NCBI GenBank assembly: GCA_910587515.1
Contig: CAJULW010000033.1
Coordinates: 62,001-126,000, forward strand
Origin: an uncultured Duncaniella sp.
Lineage (GTDB): Bacteria > Bacteroidota > Bacteroidia > Bacteroidales > Muribaculaceae
Reading direction: 5' to 3'
DNA length: 64,000 nt
Part shown: positions 34,391 through 43,400 of the stretch, one piece after another
Numbering within the stretch: position 1 is the first letter of the stretch
Layout of the letters: each line of letters begins with the position of its first letter
Program-made: the position numbers and the translations under genes
The notes under the pieces: model-generated
Told to the model about the DNA's origin: nothing
Database searches by the model: none
Seen by the model: only the letters and a program-made list of their open reading frames with translations

Positions 34391-35377
34391 ATGAATAATA
34401 GAAAATCATTTCTTTGCTCTGTGTTGGGGCTCTCAATGATAGCGGTGTTTTCATCAGCCGGGAATGCGTCAGCGTATACGTCTGTCGAAGAGGTCGATGG
34501 TGTCCAGGTTGAGAAAGGGGAATTTTCGGAAGTCATCAATCCGGTTGTGCCGACATCTATGATGTTTGCAGGTAAAAAGATAGATCTCGATAAGATAAAT
34601 ATGTGGGAGCGTCTTGACAGAGAATTGACTGCAATGACATATACTCATGGCAATACGCTTCTTTCAATCAAAAGAGCCAACCGCTATTTTCCTGTCATAG
34701 CTCCTGTTTTGAAAAAGAACGGAGTGCCTGACGATATGATTTATCTTGCCGTGATTGAAAGTACGTTGAATCCTCGTGCGCTTTCACCGGCTAAGGCCGG
34801 TGGCTTATGGCAGTTTATGCCGTCTACAGCAAAGGAATACGGACTTGAGGTAAATGAATATGTCGATGAGCGATACGATCCTGTAAAGGCTACCGAGGCT
34901 GCCGCCCGTTATCTTAAAAACGCGTATTCCCGATATGGCAAATGGGAGTCGGTCGCAGCGAGCTATAACGGTGGAATGGCGCGCATTTCGAACGAACTTG
35001 ATACGCAGCAGGCACAGTCGGCATACGACCTTTATCTTGCCGATGAGACTATGAGATACATGTTTCGTCTGCTCGCTATGAAATTGATAATGGAGAATCC
35101 ATCAAAATATGGTTTCCGCCTTTCCGCGGACCAGCTTTATCAGCCGATGGAATATAAGGTGGTTGAAGTGAATGGGCCTGTCGACGACTGGGCCGTCTGG
35201 GCCAAAGACCACGGGATCGACTATCTGACTCTTAGGGAGAATAATCCATGGATACGTTCGAAATCATTACCGAATAAGACCGGTAAGATTTATCGCGTAA
35301 ATATACCTTCGGAATCTTCTCTGTATCGCTCTCGTCAAAAATCCAAGATATACAATCCGTTGTGGGTTACTGAATAA
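34391..35377 (+). CDS. Lytic transglycosylase, SLT family (MltD-like)
   Basis: A 328-residue exported murein lytic transglycosylase that cleaves the MurNAc-GlcNAc bond to give 1,6-anhydro ends. The signal peptide starts MNNRKSFLCS and ends near NASA (about residue 28). The SLT domain carries the catalytic Glu123 in VIESTLNPRALS, then GGLWQFMPSTAKEYGL, ATEAAARYLK and ASYNGGMAR. The C-terminal part (from about residue 255) may bind substrate but shows no clear LysM repeats. The ATG at 34391 is chosen over upstream TTG 34325, because the signal peptide begins there. Confidence 0.92.
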   Translation: MNNRKSFLCSVLGLSMIAVFSSAGNASAYTSVEEVDGVQVEKGEFSEVINPVVPTSMMFAGKKIDLDKINMWERLDRELTAMTYTHGNTLLSIKRANRYFPVIAPVLKKNGVPDDMIYLAVIESTLNPRALSPAKAGGLWQFMPSTAKEYGLEVNEYVDERYDPVKATEAAARYLKNAYSRYGKWESVAASYNGGMARISNELDTQQAQSAYDLYLADETMRYMFRLLAMKLIMENPSKYGFRLSADQLYQPMEYKVVEVNGPVDDWAVWAKDHGIDYLTLRENNPWIRSKSLPNKTGKIYRVNIPSESSLYRSRQKSKIYNPLWVTE

Positions 35378-35427
35378 GAACAGGTTATATATATGGCCTT
35401 ATGCCAAAACAATAAACGCTCTGAACG

Positions 35428-38328
35428 ATGAGCAACATAAATAGAGACGGTACATTGTCTGATATAAATCCGCTATCTGCCGTACGCGGTAGATTGAGTG
35501 TGTATGGCGCAAGAGTACATAATTTGAAGAATATTGACGTGGAGATTCCGCATAATGCTCTGACGGTAATAACCGGATTGAGCGGGAGCGGAAAATCATC
35601 ACTCGCATTTGATACGATTTTTGCGGAAGGTCAGCGTCGGTACATCGAGACTTTTTCCGCTTACGCGCGTAATATGCTTGGAAATCTCGAACGGCCGGAC
35701 GTAGATAAAATTACCGGATTGAGCCCGGTGATAGCTATTGAACAGAAGACTGTCAATCGCAATCCACGAAGCACTATAGGCACGACTACGGAGGTTTATG
35801 ATTTCCTCCGTCTCTTGTATGCCCGTGTAGGGACGGCTGTGAGTTATATTACGGGTGAACCGATGGTAAAATATACAAGGGAGCAGATTGTCAATCTTAT
35901 CCTTGAACGTTATGACGGGCGCAAGGTATATATTCTTGCACCTTTGGTCAAGAACCGTAAAGGACATTATAAGGAGCTTTTCGAGCAGTTGCGTAAAAAA
36001 GGATTCCTTACCGTGCGTGTCGACGGTGAGTTGCGCGATCTGACATTGAATATGACGCTTGACCGCTATCGTAACCATGATATAGAGTTGGTTATAGACC
36101 GTCTGAAGGTGTCAGATAAAGATATGACGCGTCTTGGCTCGACAGTGGCTGATGCGTTGCGTCAGGGTGACCGCCAGGTGATGATATATGACGTAGAGGA
36201 CGATAAAGTGGCATATTTTTCACAGACGCTTATGGATCCTGTCAGTGGTATATCTTATCGGGAGCCTGCTCCTCACAATTTTTCATTTAATTCTCCGCTC
36301 GGAGCATGTCCGTGCTGTAAAGGATTGGGCTATGTGAACATTGTCGATCGGGAAAAGATAATTCCCAACCAGTCACAGTCTATTCACGAAGGAGCCATAC
36401 TTCCCTTGGGTAAATATCGTAATTCAATGATATTCTGGCAAATCGACGCTATTTGCAAAAAATATGGGCATAGTATAAAAACTCCTGTCAAAAATCTGCC
36501 GGAAGAAGCTATCGGTGAAATTCTTAACGGCACAAACGAGCGTCTGGTCATTGAAAACGATACAATGGCCACGTATAATTATTTTAATACATACGAAGGG
36601 CTTGTAAAGTATATAGAGATGCAGCAGTCCGAAGATGCGTCGGCTGCCGCCCGTAAATGGAGTGAAGGGTTCTTTTCGAGGGCTGTATGTCCGGAATGTG
36701 GGGGGGATAGGCTTAATCGTGAAGCCTTGCATTTTTATGTAGACGGAAAGAACATCGCGCAGTTGAGTCGGCTTGACATATCGGATTTATACGAGTGGTC
36801 TAAGAACTTAGAAGAACGACTGTCACCGACACAGGCAATGATAGCTCGTGAAATCATGAAAGAGATTCGTTCGCGTCTGAAATTTCTTGTTGACGTCGGA
36901 TTGGAATATCTGCAGTTAAACCGGGCGTCAGCTACGCTTTCGGGTGGAGAAAGCCAACGTATACGTCTTGCCACCCAGCTTGGCAGTCAGCTCGTAAACG
37001 TATTGTACATACTTGACGAACCCTCGATCGGCCTTCACCAAAGAGATAACAGAAGGTTGATAGATTCTCTTAAGCAACTTCGCGACGCATCCAATTCTAT
37101 CCTTGTGGTTGAACATGACAGGGACATAATGCTTGACGCTGATTATATTATTGATATAGGTCCTAAGGCTGGCCGTAAAGGCGGTGAAGTGGTCTTTTCC
37201 GGGCCCCCGGACGCTATGCTTGAAACGGATACGCTGACAGCACGTTATCTTAACGGGTCTCTTTCGGTTCCGCCAAGGTTGACCCCGAGGAAAGGGTCGG
37301 GTAAACGTATTGTATTGCGCGGAGCCAAGGGAAACAATCTGCGTGATGTCACACTTACCATTCCTCTTGGGCGTCTGATTTGTGTATCCGGAGTTTCCGG
37401 AAGTGGAAAATCAACACTCGTGAATTCCACATTGCAGCCTATATTAAGTCAAAAATTCTATAGATCGCGCACTGCGCCGCTTGATTATGAAACGATAGAG
37501 GGGCTTGAAAATATTGATAAGGTTGTTACTGTCGACCAATCACCGCTTGGCAAGTCTCCGCGTTCGAATCCGGCTACATACACCGGAGTGTTTACGGCCA
37601 TACGTGATCTATATGCGTCACTTTCGGAAGCTAAGATAAGAGGGTATCGTCCAGGGAGATTTTCGTTTAATGTAGCTGGAGGACGGTGTGAGACATGTAG
37701 CGGCAATGGCTACAAGACGATTGAAATGAATTTTCTCCCGGATGTCTTGGTCCCGTGTGAAACCTGTGGCGGGAAAAGATATAACCGTGAAACACTTGAG
37801 GTGCGTTACAAAGGAAAATCCATTGCGGATGTACTTGATATGACCATAAATCAGGCTGTGGAGTTTTTTGCCGGTATACCATCTATAATAAATAAGATAC
37901 AGGTGCTTCATGACATCGGGCTTGGATATATAAAACTTGGTCAGCCTTCATCCACATTGTCGGGAGGAGAAAATCAACGGGTAAAACTGGCGACGGAATT
38001 GTCGCGACGTGATACTGGTAAAACATTGTTTATTCTTGACGAGCCTACTACAGGTCTGCATTTCGACGATATACGTGTGCTGCTTTCTGTTCTGAACCGT
38101 TTGGTCGACAAAGGCAATACAGTGCTTGTCATCGAACATAACCTTGATGTTGTATGCGCGGCTGATCATGTCATAGATATGGGTCCTGGCGGGGGTAAGA
38201 ACGGAGGTCATATAATTTCTACAGGAACTCCGGAGCAGGTCGCTAAAACGGATTCCCCGACAGCGCCTTTCATAAGGGAGGTTCTTGGAAGCGAGACAAC
38301 GCGACGTAAAAAACCAATGGATTTATGA
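35428..38328 (+). CDS. uvrA: Excinuclease ABC subunit A (UvrA)
   Basis: A 966-residue damage-recognition ATPase of nucleotide excision repair. The first Walker A is GLSGSGKS (50-57) and the second is GVSGSGKSTL near residue 652. Two ABC signature motifs read LSGGESQR and LSGGENQR. The zinc sites are visible: CPCCKGLGY, CPECGGDRLN and a C-terminal pair CETCSGNGYK with CETCGGKRYN. The length is standard. It works with UvrB and UvrC, not present here. The stop codon lies inside the stem of its terminator. Confidence 0.97.
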   Translation: MSNINRDGTLSDINPLSAVRGRLSVYGARVHNLKNIDVEIPHNALTVITGLSGSGKSSLAFDTIFAEGQRRYIETFSAYARNMLGNLERPDVDKITGLSPVIAIEQKTVNRNPRSTIGTTTEVYDFLRLLYARVGTAVSYITGEPMVKYTREQIVNLILERYDGRKVYILAPLVKNRKGHYKELFEQLRKKGFLTVRVDGELRDLTLNMTLDRYRNHDIELVIDRLKVSDKDMTRLGSTVADALRQGDRQVMIYDVEDDKVAYFSQTLMDPVSGISYREPAPHNFSFNSPLGACPCCKGLGYVNIVDREKIIPNQSQSIHEGAILPLGKYRNSMIFWQIDAICKKYGHSIKTPVKNLPEEAIGEILNGTNERLVIENDTMATYNYFNTYEGLVKYIEMQQSEDASAAARKWSEGFFSRAVCPECGGDRLNREALHFYVDGKNIAQLSRLDISDLYEWSKNLEERLSPTQAMIAREIMKEIRSRLKFLVDVGLEYLQLNRASATLSGGESQRIRLATQLGSQLVNVLYILDEPSIGLHQRDNRRLIDSLKQLRDASNSILVVEHDRDIMLDADYIIDIGPKAGRKGGEVVFSGPPDAMLETDTLTARYLNGSLSVPPRLTPRKGSGKRIVLRGAKGNNLRDVTLTIPLGRLICVSGVSGSGKSTLVNSTLQPILSQKFYRSRTAPLDYETIEGLENIDKVVTVDQSPLGKSPRSNPATYTGVFTAIRDLYASLSEAKIRGYRPGRFSFNVAGGRCETCSGNGYKTIEMNFLPDVLVPCETCGGKRYNRETLEVRYKGKSIADVLDMTINQAVEFFAGIPSIINKIQVLHDIGLGYIKLGQPSSTLSGGENQRVKLATELSRRDTGKTLFILDEPTTGLHFDDIRVLLSVLNRLVDKGNTVLVIEHNLDVVCAADHVIDMGPGGGKNGGHIISTGTPEQVAKTDSPTAPFIREVLGSETTRRKKPMDL

Positions 38329-38354
38329 TCAAATCATAAATCCATTGGTTTTTT
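38308..38354. terminator. Terminator overlapping the uvrA stop codon
   Basis: A perfect 22-bp stem (38308-38329 with 38333-38354) with a 3-nt loop, A-rich on the left and T-rich on the right, so it can act in both directions between convergent genes. The uvrA TGA (38326-38328) is inside the stem. Confidence 0.9.
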
Positions 38355-38400
38355 GAAATGAAATTCTTGGAGTTGTTGTGGGAGAAGGTTGGAGAATGAG

Positions 38401-38988
38401 TTAGTTTTGAGAGCTTTGATATGGAAACACCTTAACCGTTCCATTGTCTATATAATAAGAGCTCTCATTTGTCGCTGGTTGATTGTTTGCATTTGATTTT
38501 TGTCCTCTACCGTTTATTTTTCCGATTCGTTTTTCTTTAGAAGCAGAAATTTTGTGGGAGCCATTATGTTTTTTAGCCATTCTGTTCCCACGATTGAATG
38601 GTTTTGCCACATAGCTGTTTTCAAGATACTGTACATATTGTTCCGGTGAGAGGATAGATTTTACTTTTGTGAGGTATTCCCGGCGGCTGTTTTTGTTCTG
38701 TGGCTTACAGGTACATTTTTTATCTTTTCCCTGTTTTTTGCATTTCCCGTTTGTTTTCTGGCTTTCAGATTGTTTCTCTGACTTTAGAGCCTGAAGTTCA
38801 GCTTTCTGTTTGTCTGTAAGATTGATACCTTCAAATGGATTGTATCTTTTTGCAGTTTTTTTATCACAAGGCTTATTGCAAACAGTCGTGGTATTGTCGT
38901 TTGATGATGCGGGAGGGGTCTGCGCGTTTACTGTCATTCCGGTCACGGCAGCGATTAGCAATGCGACACTGAGAAGAGTTTTTTTCAT
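38401..38988 (-). CDS. Secreted Spy/CpxP-like protein, Lys- and Cys-rich
   Basis: A 195-residue exported protein: signal peptide to about residue 22 (VNA|Q). After it, an LTDKQ motif at residues 57-61 (LTDKQKAELQALK) and a second LSPEQYVQYLE motif recall the LTxxQ repeats of Spy/CpxP periplasmic chaperones. Five Cys (37, 41, 83, 92, 94) and many Lys residues lie between, in CNKPCDKK and KKCTCKPQ. The C-terminal third is Gly/Asn/Lys-rich and probably disordered. Family assignment is tentative; a role in envelope stress or metal binding is inference. It is a single gene with a shared terminator. Confidence 0.68.
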   Translation of the reverse strand: MKKTLLSVALLIAAVTGMTVNAQTPPASSNDNTTTVCNKPCDKKTAKRYNPFEGINLTDKQKAELQALKSEKQSESQKTNGKCKKQGKDKKCTCKPQNKNSRREYLTKVKSILSPEQYVQYLENSYVAKPFNRGNRMAKKHNGSHKISASKEKRIGKINGRGQKSNANNQPATNESSYYIDNGTVKVFPYQSSQN

Positions 38989-39199
38989 GATTTATTTGTC
39001 TTTTAGTGTTTATGTTTTACTTTGGATTAATTGGTTCAAACCGTAAAAAAGGTTTTATCCATAGGACAAATAATAATTGAGATGGTTTAAATCAGGGTGT
39101 TGTGATTTAATATATTTTATACCTATCGTTAAAAATGACATTTTTCAAATTTATATCACCTGTTTTGTCGGTTCATAATGCCTTGTTGGTCGATCGTAA

Positions 39200-39231
39200 T
39201 TTGACTTTTATGCGGAAAATAGTTAAATTTG
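39200..39231 (+). promoter_or_regulatory. Promoter of the thioredoxin-like lipoprotein gene
   Basis: TTTG (39200-39203), 20-nt spacer, TAAATTTG (39224-39231): a full consensus match. The ATG is 33 nt downstream. Confidence 0.68.
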
Positions 39232-39264
39232 CACTCATCAAATCCTAATGAATAGAATCTTCGA

Positions 39265-40365
39265 ATGATGAAAACCATAGGCAAATTACTATTGATATCT
39301 TCTCTTGCTTTTACCTGTTCCTGCGGTAATGACAACAAATGGCGCATAGAGGGAGAGATCAGCGGACTTGAAGACTCCGATGTCGTTGTGCTTGAAGGCA
39401 GTAACCAGGGATATTGGTATCCGATAGATACGATTGACGTTAATGCTAAAGGGGAGTTTTCATATGGTCGGGAAGCTCAGGGATATCCTGATATATACCG
39501 TCTGAGGGTAGGGGAAGAGTCCCTTTATTTTCCCATTGACAGTATAGAGTCATTAAAAATAAAGGCCGATATGCCTGATATGGCTATTAATCATAATATC
39601 TCCGGTTCTCCTCAAGCGGAGAGTCTTCAGAAAGTAGACAGCCTGCTTCGATCCGCGGCAGTTGACGGTGGAGTAGCCGCTGTAACTTCAAATTCGGATC
39701 TGAAGCGTCTGCTTGGCCAAATGGTTCTTGCCGACCCGGCTGGAATTGTAACATATTATATTATAAATAAACGTATTGATAATGTTCCGGTATTCAATCC
39801 GTCTGTAAAGGAGGATCTGAGGATTATCGGGGCTGTGGCCAATGCTTTTGCCGAAAAGCGTAAATCAGACCCACGTACAAGTTATTTGCGCAGGTTGTTT
39901 ATAGATAACCGTCCGAAAGCTCCGCGTGTTGTGTCTGATGATATCCCTGTTGCAAATGAGGTCCGGGCATTTGACATACGTTTGTTTGACAATTCCGGGA
40001 AGGAACATTCTTTGCTTGATCTGACTTCAAAGGGAAAAGTTGTGATTCTTAATTTTACAGCGTATACAGCAGAAGAATCACCAGCGTTTAATGTCGCTCT
40101 GAATCGGGTATATGAAAAATATCGTTCTCAGGGACTTGAGATTTTTCAGGTTTCATTTGACAGTGATGAATATGCTTGGAAACAGACGGCCAAAAATCTT
40201 CCTTGGATAACAGTGTTGAATGGTGTGGCGGATGGCGACAAGGCCTTGCGGGACTATAATGTAGGGTCGCTTCCGGCTACATTTATATTTGATCGTAACG
40301 GTGATGTCGTTGAACGGGTCACAGACATTTCCCGCCTTGATGCTGCTGTTGCTTCCCGCATTTGA
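39265..40365 (+). CDS. DUF4369/thioredoxin-fold lipoprotein lacking the redox Cys pair
   Basis: A 366-residue lipoprotein: MMKTIGKLLLISSLAFTCSC gives a lipobox with Cys20 as likely lipid site. An N-terminal DUF4369-like domain (IEGEISGLEDSDVVVLEG) is followed by a TlpA/AhpC-like thioredoxin fold near residue 240. At the place where the family has WCxxC, this protein reads NFTAYTAEESPAFN, with no Cys, so it cannot do dithiol redox chemistry. The later segments (IFQVSFDSDEYAWKQ, YNVGSLPATFIFDRNGDVV) keep the fold, including the cis-Pro. It is perhaps a binding or scaffold protein. It is followed by a TamB-like gene. Confidence 0.82.
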   Translation: MMKTIGKLLLISSLAFTCSCGNDNKWRIEGEISGLEDSDVVVLEGSNQGYWYPIDTIDVNAKGEFSYGREAQGYPDIYRLRVGEESLYFPIDSIESLKIKADMPDMAINHNISGSPQAESLQKVDSLLRSAAVDGGVAAVTSNSDLKRLLGQMVLADPAGIVTYYIINKRIDNVPVFNPSVKEDLRIIGAVANAFAEKRKSDPRTSYLRRLFIDNRPKAPRVVSDDIPVANEVRAFDIRLFDNSGKEHSLLDLTSKGKVVILNFTAYTAEESPAFNVALNRVYEKYRSQGLEIFQVSFDSDEYAWKQTAKNLPWITVLNGVADGDKALRDYNVGSLPATFIFDRNGDVVERVTDISRLDAAVASRI

Positions 40366-40386
40366 TAGATAATTTCGGTATCGGAG

Positions 40387-40415
40387 ACGGATTTCCCAAA
40401 ATCCGTTGGATTTTT
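40387..40415 (+). terminator. Possible terminator after the thioredoxin-like gene
   Basis: An 8-bp perfect stem (40387-40394 with 40399-40406), 4-nt loop, and a T5 run at 40411-40415. Confidence 0.55.
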
Positions 40416-40447
40416 ATCCTCTGATAAATTGATTTTCGGCAACAGGG

Positions 40448-43400
40448 TTGAAAACATTCTACAGAATACTGCGCTTTACTCTCGTAATCCTTATAGTGCT
40501 ACCGTTGGCGGTACCACTGATTCTGTATATCCTCCTTTCGCTTCCGGGTGTTCAGTCGGTTATAGCATCGAAGGCTGAAGATGAGCTGTCGATGTTGCTT
40601 GGCACTGAAATATCGGTGGGCAATGTAGATATAGCACCATTTAACAGGGTGATTTTGTCAGATGTTCTGATCAAAGATTATAATGGTAAAGAGGCTCTTG
40701 CTGTAAAACATATAGGAGGTGGTGTGTCTTTTTGGGAAAGCCTTTGGAACCATAGGTGGATAATAACTTATGTAGAACTGATAGATCTTGATCTGAAGGT
40801 CTATCGGTCGACCGATAATGCTGTTTTGAACATACAGCCTATCATTGACCGGCTGAAATCCGAAGAAAAAAAAGAGTCAAAAAGTCTCGACCTTGCAGTT
40901 AACCTTCTTGTGGTAAGACGTTCGTCTCTTAGCTATGATGTTCTTGATAAGCCTTATAAGGAGGATGGACGTTTTGATATCAACCATATAAGCATAAGGG
41001 ATTTTAAAGCTGATATATGTGCGCCATATATATCGGATAAGCGTGTCGAGGTAGAAATAAAGCGCATGGGGGCTTTGGCTGATTGCGGGATTGTATTGAG
41101 GGAATTAACAGCCGGGATATACGCTGATCGCTCGGAGATGCGTGTGGAGAATTTTCTGGTAGAGTTGGAAAAGTCCCGTATTGCAGTCAATGATCTTGTT
41201 CTGGACTCTCCGTTGTCCGGAACATTCTGTTTGCGTAACGCGCTGCGGTCTTCAGTTGAGACATTATCGGATACGTATATAAATACGTCGGATCTGTCTC
41301 CTTTCGCTTCCTATTTGGATGATTTGGATTTAAGGATCGATGTGGATTTTGAGATGTATGGATCTATGGATGATTTGTATATCGACCGCATGGAGATCGG
41401 TTTTTCAGGAAGCGATGCCCGTTTAAGCGGACATGGCCGTGTTGAAAATATTACTGGTTTTGCTGATTCTCTTTTGATTGACTTTCATCGACTGAATGTG
41501 CAAGCTTCTATGCCGCGTATGCTTGGCTATATCTCGCGTGACAAAAGCCCTTTAAAGATGTTGTATGAAAAAATATCTTTCCTTGAACCGTTGAAAGATA
41601 TTAATCTGCTTGGAGATTTTTCATATAATTCCGGAAATATTTCGTTCAACGGCTCTCTTGATACCGGTTGCGGTAATTTGGACATTGATTTTGCGATGTC
41701 GAATTTAGATAAAAAATCCCCGTTGAAGGTTGATGGAACCATAGAGACTCTGTCATTCAATCCATCGTCCTTTTTGTCAGCTATAGCCCCGTTGACTCAT
41801 ATCTCTCTTGGGTCTAAGATTGGTCTGACAATTGCGAAGGGTGATATAAAAGGATATGTATCTGTTGATATCCCTGAGGCACAATGGGATGGCTACACTT
41901 TTTCTGATATTTCGGCTTCGGCTGATTTCTATGGGAATAAAGCGGAAGGACAAATTTCATCATCGTCATCTGGCATGGATTTTTCGATAACCGGAGGCGC
42001 GGAGCTTATGGGTGAGTTTCCGTTGACAGAACTGTATGCCAATGTCAATAAATTTTCTCTTTCTCCATTTGTCAGATATGGAAAATATAAGGATTACGAT
42101 CTTTCGTTTGATTTAGATGCGTCAGTGCATGGTCGTAATCCTGATACTTTTTATGGCTGGGTTAAGCTTTCTGATTTTGCGTTTGCCGGAAAAGACCGAT
42201 CGCTTGTTATTCCGGTCGCAGAGATTGAAGCGGTTTCCGTCGATTCGGTGCGTAAGGTTAATTTTAACAGTTCTTTCGCTGATGCCGATATTACAGGAAA
42301 TTTTAGTGTCAAAACTTTGTCGCAGGATTTGAAAGCAATTGTAGCGTCTGTCTATCCTTCATTGTTGCCGGAATCCGTATCTGATGTTATTCCAAATATC
42401 GGTTTGTCTTTGGATATGACGGTAAAAGAAGACAGCGCGATCTGCCGTTTTTTCGGACTTCCTGTCGATGTCATCTATCCTATGACATTAAAATCAAATG
42501 TGAGTGGTGGACTTAAACCAGCCATAGATCTAAGTATTGATATGCCATATCTACGAAATAAGGATAAACTTATTGAGGGAAGCCGGCTGGAATTCTCACT
42601 TGATGGAGTAGACCGTAGTTCCAATATTATGGCGCATACGGCAATCCCTACCAAAAACGGTATGCTTGATTTAAACTTGAATTCAAGCGGTGGTATGGAT
42701 TCTATAGCAACATCGGTCGGTTGGGCTGTTGACCGTCAGGCTGAGTTCAATGGCGATTTTGATTTTTCAACGGTGTTTAGCCGGTCGGATGAGTATGGAG
42801 ATCTTCATACTGATATTGCCGTGCACCAGACAAAGATGGTTTTCAATGATTCGGCATGGACTGTAAACCCTTCAGAAATACATATCTCTCCTCATAAAGT
42901 TGTGGTGGAGAACCTTAGTGGGGGAAGAGGTCAGCAGTCTTTGAGTATAGACGGTGTAGCTTCATCTGATTCGATTGACAGATTGGTTGTAAAACTTGAC
43001 AAAATAGATCTTGACTACATTTTTGAGACACTTGATATAAGCGAGGCGGTTCAGTTTGGCGGTCGTGCGACAGGTGAATTCTACGGACTTCGGTTGCTTT
43101 CGTCAGAGCCGGTTCTGTATACCCCACATCTCTATGTAAAGGGATTTAAATATAATTTTTGCGAGATGGGCGACGGAGATATCAGAAGTTCATGGAATCA
43201 TGATACGAAAACCATAAATATCAATGCGGAGATTATTGGTAAGAATGGAACTAAATCATTGGCTGACGGTTATATACGTCCTATGACAGAGGAGCTTGAT
43301 TTTAAATTTTCGGCACGTCGTGCCCCTGTCGGTTTTATGGCTCCTTTTATGTCGGCCTTTACCTCCAAGATAAGTGGGGAGGTTTCAGGTGATGCCAGAT

